The notes: generated by a model not told the origin, from the sequence alone. A DNA stretch of 64,000 nucleotides from Deinandra increscens subsp. villosa (GCA_039602395.1 JBCNJP010000027.1:114926354-114990353), one strand, 5' to 3'; positions 44,579 through 56,045 are shown, counted from the stretch's first letter. Made by a program: numbers and translations.

Positions 44579-45560
44579 TGTAACACCCCAATCGACGGCG
44601 GAATTTACGTCGGGGCGCTAAGATTGTCCAGATGCTCACAACACTATTAAAGTTGTTATGTTTAATCATGCCAATTTTCATAAACAACTAACAAAGTCAA
44701 ACATAAACATGTCACAAAACATTGAGTCCATACATCTCATAAAAGTCCTAGTTTTATTTATAAGGTCTACTAAGTCCCATGCATAATCCTAATGTGTCGA
44801 TAACAAGATCAAACAACACCACCTGCAACATGTAGAAAATACGATCAACTACAAGAGTTGGTGAGTAATCATAGGTTTAGATACGTACATGATAAATAGT
44901 ACAACATGCGATTATATGTTAAACCACGAACACAAGCATAGTAAACCAGAAGTGAAACATAGCACATGGGGGTCGACGTAACCCAAGCCCTCGGTATTTA
45001 GGCTTTCAATCACAAGGCGCCACACACGAGGCAGGCCAAGTGGGTTGCCAGACCAACAGATCCATTATTGTAACCACGACTCAAATGAGTTAATGGGAAT
45101 ACGTCTATGAACATGAACATGAACATGAGCAACACACACAAGACAATCCATAGCAATGATCAATCAAGTTCACGTATACTAGGCACATAGATCTAACACA
45201 TTACTCGCATGCGGTTTTGAAAAATATAGTTCAAGAACATGATTTGAATACGGTACATGTTGCACCCCAAAACTTAAAAGAAAAGGGGCTATGATACTCA
45301 CCTCACAGGTGAATCGAGAAGAAATATAAGCGATATCGATGCGCGAAAATCACGTCCGGAGATCACCTTGACGATTGACCGAGATTGAGCCAAAAATAAA
45401 TTGATAAGTGAGTAAAGTGATAATCGTGACTTAACACGACACGACATGACACAACCAAATCACGAATCATTAGTGGTTTACTCAAGTGATAGCGTACGGA
45501 CTTAGTTTGGGTTCAAGTCTATTCTCTAAGTAAGGTTGAATGGTCCTAATCTAGCAAACA
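44579..45560 (-). repeat. Gypsy-type LTR fragment, minus strand
   Basis: The + strand begins TGTAACACCCC; on minus this reads as an LTR 3' end, GGGGTGTTACA, like the ends of T and the solo LTR. Upstream on minus is CTCACCAACTCTTG, resembling the CTCACCA segment near the 3' end of those LTRs. The right boundary and a duplication were not found, so the end coordinate is a guess. Confidence 0.45.
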
Positions 45561-46652
45561 AGCATAGAAGTCAAACTAGGTCAACAAAAGTTAATAAAGT
45601 CAATTTTCATGATAGTAATTCAAGGTAATTCACATGTTTATCATATAAGTTCAGATCTAATATAATCTACCATAGATTTTATAGATCTACTTGAATCTAG
45701 CATGAACCTAGCCAAGTTTAGCATGAATCTAGTTAAATCTAGCATAATAATCGGCTTTTGGTCACAAAACAAACCCTATTGAGCATGCATGGTTGGATAT
45801 ATCATTTAAACACATAAAAAAATAAAGCAGAAATAAAAATAAAACTAAACACACTCACATGATAAAAATAAAAATGCAAACGAAAATTAAAAGGAAAAAT
45901 AAAGCGGAACGGACTCCCCTGAATTTATTTGAATGAATGGCAAGCGAGCTCGTAACCGCAGGTCCTCCACTGAAGTATATCTAAATCTTATGCGCGAATA
46001 TCATCAGACCTGTACGACACAAACAAAACCAAACGACTCGACTCGACCAAAACATTAGTAACGAACACGAAAAATAAAATCACAAAAATATAAACTAAGG
46101 ACAAACTAAAATAAAATGAAAAATTAAGTTAAAATTGTGTTTACCTGGCAAAACGAAAACTCACAAACCCGAAAGATCAAAAATTGAAAAATTGAAAACT
46201 TACCTGGTCGCCACCCCCCTCACGTATCGCGAGGGGTAACTGCTCCTCTCTCGTGTACCGCGAGGAACTAACAAAACCGGTAGGTGCATCCACTCTCTAG
46301 GCGTATTGCCTACCACTCTCTAGGCGTATTGCCTACCACCAACCACCTTCCAGGCGATACGACTGGAACCAGATATCCAGAGACTTTTCTGACTTTTGGC
46401 CTTGAAAATTTTTCTATCTCCTTTTTGCTCCCCTCCAGGTCTCTTGGTCGAATTTTTCCCAGCAAAACCTGCACTCAAGACCTGCAAACTCACCTAGAAT
46501 TCACCATATATCTTTTCCACATGTTGAGTCTCCCGAATCACCTGTAAGCACCGAAAAACACAAAACCGAAAAGACACAAAATGCACGAAAACCAAAAATT
46601 GCAGAAAATTGAAAACACAAGTACATAATATACAACCCGGGCACTTAAACAT
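45561..46652. other. AT-rich repeat DNA with GCGTATCGC-type quasi-palindromes
   Basis: No gene. Between about 46209 and 46374 short quasi-palindromes follow each other (CCTCACGTATCGCGAGG, TAGGCGTATTGCCTA twice, CCAGGCGATACGACTGG). The same word occurs at 63949-63998 in the Athila-like LTR, so this is probably U3 of that element's 3' LTR on minus. The word GAATCTAGC/AACCTAGC recurs near 45690-45760. Confidence 0.4.
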
Positions 46653-48097
46653 TTAGCACAAAACATAGAAGCAACCTCCCAAACCATCCGGAGGCTTTGA
46701 TTTCATATCCTTACCCGCAAAACTACCGGTTTGCACCCGGTTTCTATCTATCCAACCACCAACTAACTTCCTCACCCATAAAGCAACCAACTTTAGTAAC
46801 TTCAACATCATTTTAACTTTCCAATGCTTATAACGACCTGGTAGAAACTTAATTTCTCCTAGAAAATCCAAAGCCATGTCACTTTCACTAACAACCACCA
46901 CTAATCTCCCCACACTTGGCCTAAACTCTATACCATCACTTAAAACACCTAGACCGCCAAGTGTGGCATTTCTAACTACCTCTTTAACTACCAATTCACC
47001 TTCGGGTTCTACTAACGGGTCAAAAATCTCATTTTTTTTTCAAATAACTCCTCTAACCCCCGGGATCTTCCCCACACTTATCCTCTATTACAACCTCATC
47101 CTTAACTTCTTCAACTACACTCTCAACTACCTCACCGGGTTTCCCTAATGGGTTAAAAAGTGCACTTTTATCAACTAACCCGACTAACCCCCCGGTGTTC
47201 TCCCCACACTCATTCTCCTCAACCTTTTCATCCTCTAACCAATTACCTACCACCACTAGGTCTATGAACGACATCAAAGTACCTATCAAGCACACCGATT
47301 TGGTACCTTAAACATGAAACTCTCATTATCAACCCTTAAAGTTATAGTACCCTCAAAAACATCAACTAGAGCACGGGCGGTCCTAAGAAAGGGCCGGCAA
47401 CTAGGGTCGTAATCACTATCCATTACCACAAAGTATATAGGGAACAAAAATTTATCAACTTTCACAAGTACATTTTCCACTATCCCTCTGGGTCTCACAA
47501 CAGATTTGTCAGCTAAAGATATGTTCATGCAAGTAGGTGCTAACTCTCCTAATCCTAAGTGCTCAAAAAAGAAAATGGCATAACATTAATCGAAGCACCT
47601 AGATCAGCTAAAGCATAAGTAACAGAAGAACTACCAAAAATGCAAGGAATTGTATAAATCCCCGGATCGTTCAATTTCTTGGGTAATTTATTCTGAAACA
47701 CGGCCGAACAATTTGCATCAAGAGTTATATCAGATAAAGCTTCCAGTTTCTTTTTATTACTTACATGTCTTTCAAAAATTTTGCATACTTAGGCATTTTA
47801 TTTATAACTTCAGTAAATGGTAATGTGATCCTAAGTTGCCTAAGAATGTAGAGAAACTGACCATACTCTTGCGCATTCTTCTGTTGAATTAGACGTTCAG
47901 GATACGGCACACGCTTCAAATCTTCTGCTGTAATCGGTTGACTCGCGAACCGGACTCTCTTCTTCTCCTTCGCCGCTTCCCACTTCAACGGCTTCTCTGC
48001 AACTGGCGGCTTCTTCACAACCTCAGCCTCGACGATTGGTGCGGTACTTGCTGGTGTCACGCTCGGATGCACCCTTCCGTTAGGCGTCTCTACCTTG
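46653..48097 (-). pseudogene. Athila-like gag C-terminus and protease, decayed
   Basis: Minus strand, continuing the Athila gag interrupted by D. Residues RVRFASQPITAED and YGQFLYILRQL (48072-47761) are Gag-protease linker, ending in TAA after FLKDM. Reopening gives a protease motif ALADLGASINVMP near 47600, a frameshift near 47570, then LVKVDKFLFP and GRPFL-like CRPFLRTARALVDV (47528-47286). Below 47290 only acidic or unassigned frames remain; reverse transcriptase and integrase are absent, so a large deletion has removed pol. Confidence 0.65.
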
Positions 48098-48102
48098 ATC
48101 TC

Positions 48103-48460
48103 TGATAAACCACGATATGACCTTACTACAGCATGATTCGGTAATCGGATAACAACGAGAAAGTAAATAAAGCTTTGCTTTATTGATTCACTTAGAGATT
48201 ACAATGTAGAGAGAGAAAACACCTTAAGAACACACAGTTAAGAGATATGAAATGACAGAACCAGTTAACTCTCTCTAACACGAACTATTTATAGTCACTT
48301 AGTCACAAGCCAGCGGACCACCAGCGTACCATCTGATACGCCGTACCAACTGGTCCGGCGGATCACTTGATCCGGCCAGATGACTAGCTAACTCACATAG
48401 AAGCTCTTGTCTAGATACAATACACGAGACACAATGTTAGCATAGGAATATGCTCTAACA
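48103..48460 (-). repeat. 3' LTR of D
   Basis: 358 bp; on minus it reads TGTTAGAGC to GGTTTATCA. TATAAATA lies at 48293-48286 on minus, with GATCCGCC-type words just upstream in U3. Confidence 0.95.
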
Positions 48461-49428
48461 AACTCCCCCTTAACGTGTAGTGTATCTATATTCTAAGTCA
48501 ACTTCAGTCTTCAATCTTCAGCATGACTGCATTTGATCTTCAACTTGAAATCTTGTTAGAATTAGAGCTCGCATGGCTGAATCACTCTTGAATCATTTTT
48601 GAACTTCAAGATCCACTTGTGAAAGATATAACAAACTCCCCTTTCACCATGCATGAGTCTTCTCACTCAGATAACCTGCAATTTCAGAAGACAGAAACGC
48701 GGCTTTCCTTTTCTTTTGAAAATTAATTTAATCTTGGCACAAAACTTCTCTTCGAGAATCCAAGATTTAGTTTTGAAATTTTGAATTTTGTATCATGTAT
48801 CGATCGGTCGAAAACAAATAAAAAATAAAATCTTTTTGGCTTTTTGAAACTTTATATCAAAACACACCGAAAATCTTTTTTAATTTTTCAGATATGAAAC
48901 ATAAATGCAATACAGAAATGAAATACTGAATCACACACTATTTTTGCCTTTTGCGAGAAAGATCACAACTTGGGATCATATTGGTCATGACATGCTGAAC
49001 TACACTTCAATTTCAATTACTTCAGCACATAAGTCATGTCGATTACTGGTATAATTTGTCCATTCTAAACTCAGGCACAATCATACTCATACCATCTGGA
49101 TATGTTATTGTATTGATTAGACTTGCATTGACCAGTGTACCCCACACTATCAGACATACTCAGATATGTTTTTTTCTTTTATATCACACTTTGTGATTTC
49201 ATTTGTGATTTAATCACATAATGATTGTAATCATGATTTAGCCAACTGTGTTCCATGCAAAAAGAAATAAGAACGTTAAATCGTCTACCTTAAGGTCGAT
49301 CTTTCGATACGCAGATAAGGCCTCGGATTTAACAAAAAAAGAAAATAAAACAAGTTGAAATTGTATAACCCAACAACAATCAGGTCGGTACTCCCGTACA
49401 CGCAGAGAAAGTCCGATGAGTTATACGA
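48461..49428 (-). other. 3' UTR of D, distal part
   Basis: Contains stem-loop modules 3 (49275-49333) and 2 (49363-49426) on minus and the conserved CCAGTGTACCCCACAC (seen on +) near 49134. It ends at the polypurine tract AAGGGGGAGTT (minus, about 48461-48471). No coding frame. Confidence 0.75.
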
Positions 49429-49433
49429 AACAC

Positions 49434-50556
49434 TGTTGGAACATCCAAGATGAGTGAAGATGAAGTCATTCAATGTATTTGTTCCAAATGGGTCAAAACG
49501 GGTCAAGTCTCTGAAACATGAAGATTTCAAGGATTTACGTATTTACCGAGTTTGAAGTTAATGATGAGACGAGAAAATCATTTTCAAGGCAGAACCGAAA
49601 TTCCTTTTTAGAGGACTTGATGATTTTGGAGATTTTGAAATTCAAGTTCTCTAAGAACAATGTTAGAAGACTTGTTTGTTTGCTCTTAGCGAACTTGTTT
49701 GTTTGCTCTTAGCGAACTTGTTTGTTTGCTCTTAGCGAACTTGTTTGTTTGCTCTTAGCGAACTTGTTTGTTTGCTCTTAGCGAACTTGTTTGTTTTGCT
49801 CTTAGCGAACTTGTTTGTTTGCTCTTAGAGAACTTGTTTGTTCTTAGAGAACTTGTTTTGTTCTTAGAGAACTTGTTTGTTCTTAGAGAACTTGTTTGTT
49901 CTTAGAGAACTTGTTTTGTTCTTAGAGAACTTGTTTGTTCTTAGAGAACTTGTTTGTTCTTAGAGAACTTGTTTGTTCTTAGAGAACTTGTTTGTTCTTA
50001 GAGAACTTGTTTGTTCTTAGAGAACTTGTTTTGTTCTTAGAGAACTTGTTTGTTCTTAGAGAACTTGTTTGTTCTTAGAGAACTTGTTTGTTCTTAGAGA
50101 ACTTGTTTATTCTTAGAGAACTTGTTTGTTCTTAGAGAACTTGTTTCGAGATTATCACAAAGATTATTTCCGTCATCATCGTCAACTTCAAGAAACTCAA
50201 GCGGCACGCAAGTCGAGATTTAGCCAAGCCGACTTAGTGGATCGTTTACCTCAAACGCAGCTTATTTTATTTAACTTTGTTTCACTCTTTGTTGTTGCTA
50301 TATATAGAACACTTAGGTTATTTTGAGAAAGGGGGTGAGGTAGCCTAAGTGTGTGTTTTCTAAGGTGTAATCTTCATATTTCCTCTCAACACTTGTAACC
50401 TTTGAGTGATCTTGAAATAGCAATAAACATTGAGAATTTTATATTGTGTTCTTCGTGTTCTTCATTGATTGTGTGATTGAGCTTCTTGATCGACCCGGAT
50501 TCCGCACCCGGTTGGTCTCGTACTTGTGAGATTCTCTGATCTAAGAGGACCTAACA
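49434..50556 (+). repeat. 5' LTR of E
   Basis: TGTTGGAACATCC to GGACCTAACA. U3 carries a 23-unit minisatellite, then TATATATA at 50299-50306; downstream lies an AATAAA (about 50431), a likely polyadenylation signal. Confidence 0.93.
49664..50152 (+). repeat. Minisatellite CTTAG(C/A)GAACTTGTTTGTT in E LTR
   Basis: About 23 units: six with CTTAGCGAACTTG (period 23, spacer TTTGTTTGCT) followed by about 17 with CTTAGAGAACTTG (period 19-20). The second LTR has the same array (about 55148-55636). Units are highly alike, so expansion was recent and predates the insertion. Confidence 0.95.
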
Positions 50557-50558
50557 AT

Positions 50559-50570
50559 TGGTATCAGAGC
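50559..50570 (+). other. Primer-binding site of E (tRNA-Met type)
   Basis: TGGTATCAGAGC starts three bases after the 5' LTR. Confidence 0.88.
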
Positions 50571-51431
50571 ATTCGGTATGAACAAAACCCTTTTTGTTCT
50601 TGAGGATTTTGCAAGATTTAGCTCGTTTTGGTGAAGTTTTTGAAGATCGAAGGTTGCTTCTTGAGTGGAAACAACATTTGGAAGCTGATTTCATCCTCAG
50701 ATTCATCATCAGAGATCATTTTCATCAGTTTCTGGGCTGTTTTTATTCAAAAACGGGAAGAACACTTCAAGAACATAAAGTCACTGTTCTTCATTTTTGG
50801 AGTTGATTTGCTGAGATTTGGAAGTTGTCATAGTTTTGAGTATTGATTCTCATCATAACACGAAGCTATTGGTGCATTCAAATCAGCATTTGGAGAAAAT
50901 TGGCTGTTCATCATCTTCCTGTTCGTGGTCTGCTCTTCACAGGTTCAAATTTGATTTTTTTTAAAGGTAGATTTATTTGCAATTGATGATTTTCGAGTAT
51001 TAGTGACCTAAAACTAAGATCATTGAAGCAATCCAATCCCATTTTCATCAAGTATTGAATCCGTGTTAAGCAAATTAGTGGATTTTTGAAACTTTTCATA
51101 AACTCACTTTTTGATCTAATTGGAGGTGTTAAGCTCAGATTTGGATGTTGGTGAAGTTTTCACTATTGATCTAGATCATATTCCTAATCTATTGGAGCTT
51201 TCATTTCATCATTTTGAACAACTTTGATTTTCACCAAAATTCTCCATTGAAGAACAAGCTGTGATTTTTCTAAATTTTCATGTTTTGCTAATTTGACTGA
51301 ATTTGTGTATGGTTGAGTGTGCTACAGGTTGTGAATTGATTCTAGATATATTCTGAAGCTTGTGGAGACATTCAAACTCCATTTTCATCAAATTTACAAG
51401 TTGCTAAAAATTTCAAGTTTACTAAATTTTT
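50571..51431 (+). other. Leader of E
   Basis: Untranslated 860 bases before the ATG at 51432. AT-rich with TTTTCATCA repeated several times; no word array like those of T or D, and no gene. Confidence 0.6.
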
Positions 51432-53060
51432 ATGGATTTATCAAGTGTTGATAGACCTAAATCACTCCATACTGATTCTAATGATCAGAATATTGGCCAT
51501 GAGTTGATTAAGGTTGGGGAAATCATCGATTGGACTATGAATGATCCTCACATAATCATTGCTAGATATGTTTTTGATCGAATAGCTCAAGTTCCTGAAT
51601 TACCACCTCATGTGAAAACTGAAGCTTGCACTAATGAATGTCTTCAACTTGTTAAGAGTTATAGACAACATAATCAAGTTTTAGCTGATAGAGTTAATGC
51701 TAATAACCAAAAGGAAGATAGTTATTTGGCTCAAATCAAGTCACTAGAGGAGATGAATCAGAAATGTTTTGAAAATGAAAGATTTTTGAAAAATCGAGCT
51801 ATTGATCTAGAACATGCATTGACTGATGCTAAACAAGCATTGACCAATGCTAGAAATGATTACAACCAAGTCAAGACTGAGATTAATAGGTTGAGATGGG
51901 CCAAGAATTACTTTAGTAGCATGTTTAATAGCTCAAGTAATCCTGCATCTCCCTTAAATCACAATCATGACTCGGTCCCAGGTATCATTAAGAAAAACAT
52001 ACCAAGTGCTGCCATACCTCATCTTGTTTCTTCTTGTGATAATCAGTTAAATGATACACCTGTTACTAAGGCCTCGTGCAAGTCTACTAGTGTTTCTATT
52101 GACAGGAATTCTAAGCAGAACATACAAAATAAAGCCGACTTGCTAGCTACAATAGAAGATGAGAAACCGGGAATCTCATTCAATGCCAATGCTAGCAAAG
52201 TTAAAAATAAAAAGAAAAAGAAGAATAAACACTCCTCTTCAAAGTTTGATGACAGAGACATTGTGCCTGATCCACATGGGTTGCATAAACACTTTGTCAA
52301 AGCCGGTCAAGCTGAAGCAAATATGAAGGAAACTTCCAATCTGCAAGTCAAAGAGGATGTAAACGGCAAAGTCAAAATTACCACTACAGTCAAATCTTCA
52401 AAACGCAAGAAGAAAGTCTCAAAGAAATCTCAAGTGAACCAGAATGTAGAGTCTGATGGATCAAACAATCTAGAGACTCAGCAATCTGATGATCTTCACC
52501 TGATTAAAGTTCTGAACGGACTTAGTGTTGAAGATGTTGAACTGCCGGTGAAGGGGCTAGAAGTGCAAAATGAGGAACCCAGATCAGAAATGCATCGAGC
52601 TGCCTCCACTTCAGCCAGATTTGATAACCAAACTCATGCTCAATTTTATGGTTTTTCAAATCCATTTAGACCTGTTGGTTGTCATTTTTGTGGACAACTT
52701 GGACATACTGGTTGGGTTTGCGGCTACAATCCCTACTACCAGTACTATCACCAACCAACATTCGGTCAACACATGGGATGGAATTTCACTTATACTCCTT
52801 TGTATGGTTATGATCACTATGATAGTGGTTATGGATTTTATGATCCGTGGCCATCTGGAGTGTGGAGACCATATTTGAAGGAAATTGCCCCTGAACCGTC
52901 AACATTTGAGCAAGCACAAACCAATTTAATAAATGCTCAAAGAATGACTCGTTCTAAAAGAAAGAAGTGCAAACAAGTTTGGGTTCCCAAAACACCATCG
53001 GTTGAGCCCAAAGTTGTTTCAAATGAATCTACCCTCAACGCCAAGGATCCAACTCCATGA
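51432..53060 (+). CDS. E Gag-like coiled-coil CCHC protein
   Basis: 542 codons, ATG 51432 to TGA 53058-53060, uninterrupted. Residues about 75-165 are a coiled coil; a Lys cluster (KNKKKKKNKHSS) lies near 258-272 and another near 320; a single CCHC knuckle CHFCGQLGHTGWVC spans 417-430, followed by a Tyr/Pro/Gly-rich tail. Coiled coil, basic patches and a knuckle fit an RNA-binding Gag-like role in particle formation, but I do not recognise a canonical Gag capsid domain and cannot name the lineage. Only protein of E. A host-derived RNA-binding protein is possible but less likely given the context. Confidence 0.75.
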   Translation: MDLSSVDRPKSLHTDSNDQNIGHELIKVGEIIDWTMNDPHIIIARYVFDRIAQVPELPPHVKTEACTNECLQLVKSYRQHNQVLADRVNANNQKEDSYLAQIKSLEEMNQKCFENERFLKNRAIDLEHALTDAKQALTNARNDYNQVKTEINRLRWAKNYFSSMFNSSSNPASPLNHNHDSVPGIIKKNIPSAAIPHLVSSCDNQLNDTPVTKASCKSTSVSIDRNSKQNIQNKADLLATIEDEKPGISFNANASKVKNKKKKKNKHSSSKFDDRDIVPDPHGLHKHFVKAGQAEANMKETSNLQVKEDVNGKVKITTTVKSSKRKKKVSKKSQVNQNVESDGSNNLETQQSDDLHLIKVLNGLSVEDVELPVKGLEVQNEEPRSEMHRAASTSARFDNQTHAQFYGFSNPFRPVGCHFCGQLGHTGWVCGYNPYYQYYHQPTFGQHMGWNFTYTPLYGYDHYDSGYGFYDPWPSGVWRPYLKEIAPEPSTFEQAQTNLINAQRMTRSKRKKCKQVWVPKTPSVEPKVVSNESTLNAKDPTP

Positions 53061-54917
53061 GTTGTGTCTACATTTGAATAAAAATTTTCATTTTTCAGGA
53101 GACACCAATATGGGTGACGTAAGTCAAACTGAGGAAGTTCTCCATTTTTATAAAATCAAAAACAAAAAAAATTGAAAAACCCAAAATCCCCGAAACTAAA
53201 GTTTTATCAAATTTAAGCATTGTTTGAGGGGGAATTCGTTGAATTCTGGTCACTCGATTTGATATATCCGGTGAAGTTCATTGTGTTTGTCTTGATATAG
53301 TGCAGGAATAGTTCCAGTTTCACTGATCTGTTTTGTAAAGCATCAAACGAGGGGGAATAACAACCTTTTCTCCATGACCGTGCCACTTGAAGCCTTACAA
53401 AATTATGTTGATGATCAAATGAAGACTAAAGTGTTGAAGATTTCTCTTGTTGATCCTGAATTATCTTAACTGCTGATTTGGTCGATCTCATCAAGTCTTT
53501 TTACACTCCACTTTTCTGCTGATTGCATCATCACAGTGTCAACCTTGCTGAACGGTTCCATATGCAAAATTTGTCAAGATTATCAAAATTCAACACAAAG
53601 AGCTTCACTGTGTCATTCTCAAATCATGAGTGAAGGAGGATACTTTGATAGGTAATTTGGACGATTAGTGTGGAAGATTTCAAAACAAATACAAAATTTG
53701 AAAAGCTGCAGAAATCACAAAAATATGTGTTTTTCAGTCTTGTCTTAATTTTTCTTAAATTCTGAAAAGTCTTGTGTGATCTATGGGAAATGATAGTACA
53801 TCTACATGTACATGCCCGGCCATGAATTTGCTTAGATTAGGTCAGACAGTACTATTATATGATGTGTCGGTAGGCTCAGCTATCAATGGAGTAAGCTATG
53901 TCTTGTGATGCACTTAAACTAAAGTTTCAGAATTAATGATCCTTTAAGTTCAAAAATACAGCCTTGGATATGTTCTTGTAAATTTATCCTGTTACTTGAT
54001 TGCATTCTGTGAGGTCTTAAAACTTGTGCACACGTCATTTGTTTCTTCAGTGTTAAATGTCTGATTTCAAAACCTAAGCACAGAATATATCTGTTCAAAC
54101 GGATATATGATGGCGCTTAAATGAGACTCATCTGCTTTGCGTCGGCAATGACCTTGAGTTCTCATCCGCTTCCATAATAAAACTGAGACACATCTGCTAT
54201 GCGAAAGCATTGACCTTGTGTTCTCTTGCATCCGCCATTCCATCAAATAAAGTGAGAGATCATCTGCTATGCGAAAGCGTTGACCTTGATTCTCTCACAT
54301 CGCCAAAAATACTCTTTTTTAGTCACAAATGAAGGAAAATCATGAGTTTGTGACTAATCCACGAAGTCAGATCATTTAAAACTCAAGAAAAGAATGGTTT
54401 TATTAAAGTTGTGTCACAGTACCTCCAGGTGTGTCTTGACAAATAGGTAAGAACTGCTGTGAACTTAGTTGCATATGGCTCTCATTACATTCAATTAATG
54501 CACTTAAAAGATAATCAAATTCACAGACATAAGTTGAAAGAAAAGATGCATGAGCTTAAGTGGATAAACAATACTGATGATCATGTTAGGCTATTCTGTA
54601 CCTGTCTGAAATATGAAGTGTGTCTTGTGTTACAGGTAGATATGATCTCATATCGAGTACTTTTCGTAAAAATCTACAAAAATCAGAAAATTATAGAATT
54701 ACAAAAATAGAGTCAATTTATGTGTTGTAGTTAGCTTCTTTTATTTTATTTTTCCAAAAAAAAAAAAAAAAAAAAAAATTATCTTCCACACATATGTCGT
54801 TTGAGTTTAAATCTTAAGGATCCTGGATCCGGTATCTCTTCTGATCTTTGCAAATGTTTCAAGACAACGATCATGTTCTTGTTGACCCACATTGAATATC
54901 ATCATCTTAGGGGGAAT
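53061..54917 (+). other. 3' UTR of E with anchor block and stem-loops
   Basis: Non-coding 1.86 kb. Anchor block: GGGAAATGATAGTACA near 53787 and GATGTGTCGGTAGGCTCA near 53860, shared with the Athila-like 3' end and, more loosely, with O/A/D. A 7-bp hairpin sits near 54085-54108, three tandem stem-loops at 54121-54300, a 23-base A run near 54756, and the polypurine tract TTAGGGGGAAT precedes the 3' LTR. Confidence 0.7.
54121..54300 (+). ncRNA. Three tandem stem-loop modules of E
   Basis: Modules 54121-54165, 54184-54225 and 54251-54300. Each has outer arms of GAGA.../...TCTC, a conserved CATCTGCT before and TTGACCTTG after an apical hairpin. Apical stems are TTGC-GTCG-GCAA, ATGC-GAAA-GCAT and ATGC-GAAA-GCGT. 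In the outer arm TCA/TGA in modules 1 and 3 becomes ACA/TGT in module 2. Paired changes and GNRA-type GAAA loops indicate a structured RNA. Function unknown. Confidence 0.65.
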
Positions 54918-56040
54918 TGTTGGAACATCCAAGATGAGTGAAGATGAAGTCATTCAATGTATTTGTTCCAAATGGGTCAAAACGGGTCAAGTCTCTGAAA
55001 CATGAAGATTTCAAGGATTTACGTATTTACCGAGTTTGAAGTTAATGATGAGACGAGAAAATCATTTTCAAGGCAGAACCGAAATTCCTTTTTAGAGGAC
55101 TTGATGATTTTGGAGATTTTGAAATTCAAGTTCTCTAAGAACAATGTTAGAAGACTTGTTTGTTTGCTCTTAGCGAACTTGTTTGTTTGCTCTTAGCGAA
55201 CTTGTTTGTTTGCTCTTAGCGAACTTGTTTGTTTGCTCTTAGCGAACTTGTTTGTTTGCTCTTAGCGAACTTGTTTGTTTTGCTCTTAGCGAACTTGTTT
55301 GTTTGCTCTTAGAGAACTTGTTTGTTCTTAGAGAACTTGTTTTGTTCTTAGAGAACTTGTTTGTTCTTAGAGAACTTGTTTGTTCTTAGAGAACTTGTTT
55401 TGTTCTTAGAGAACTTGTTTGTTCTTAGAGAACTTGTTTGTTCTTAGAGAACTTGTTTGTTCTTAGAGAACTTGTTTGTTCTTAGAGAACTTGTTTGTTC
55501 TTAGAGAACTTGTTTTGTTCTTAGAGAACTTGTTTGTTCTTAGAGAACTTGTTTGTTCTTAGAGAACTTGTTTGTTCTTAGAGAACTTGTTTATTCTTAG
55601 AGAACTTGTTTGTTCTTAGAGAACTTGTTTCGAGATTATCACAAAGATTATTTCCGTCATCATCGTCAACTTCAAGAAACTCAAGCGGCACGCAAGTCGA
55701 GATTTAGCCAAGCCGACTTAGTGGATCGTTTACCTCAAACGCAGCTTATTTTATTTAACTTTGTTTCACTCTTTGTTGTTGCTATATATAGAACACTTAG
55801 GTTATTTTGAGAAAGGGGGTGAGGTAGCCTAAGTGTGTGTTTTCTAAGGTGTAATCTTCATATTTCCTCTCAACACTTGTAACCTTTGAGTGATCTTGAA
55901 ATAGCAATAAACATTGAGAATTTTATATTGTGTTCTTCGTGTTCTTCATTGATTGTGTGATTGAGCTTCTTGATCGACCCGGATTCCGCACCCGGTTGGT
56001 CTCGTACTTGTGAGATTCTCTGATCTAAGAGGACCTAACA
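54918..56040 (+). repeat. 3' LTR of E
   Basis: 1123 bp, same as the 5' LTR including the minisatellite (about 55148-55636) and the TATA box at 55783-55790. Confidence 0.93.
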
Positions 56041-56045
56041 AACAC

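Larger units (their letters stand above)
49434..56040 (+). mobile_element. Non-autonomous LTR element E, nested in D
   Basis: LTRs 49434-50556 and 54918-56040, both 1123 bp and alike by eye; duplication AACAC at 49429-49433 and 56041-56045. tRNA-Met type primer site and TTAGGGGGAAT polypurine tract are present. The only sizeable frame (542 codons) is a CCHC coiled-coil protein, with no protease, reverse transcriptase or integrase. It landed between stem-loops 1 and 2 of D's 3' UTR, so it is younger than D. Confidence 0.93.

Noticed and set aside
46653..46994. A possible envelope-like gene in the Athila-like remnant
   Set aside because: The frame lacks a signal peptide and clear transmembrane pattern, and sits directly after protease debris; left unassigned.
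49664..50152. CRISPR-like appearance of regular repeats in E
   Set aside because: Units are contiguous with a near-constant short spacer and no variable spacers, in a plant retrotransposon LTR.
54184..54300. Hammerhead ribozyme, suggested by GAAA next to hairpins and by CTGAT in the O/A/D modules
   Set aside because: CTGATGA and GAAA are not placed around a stem II in the required order, and no cleavage-site stem fits.
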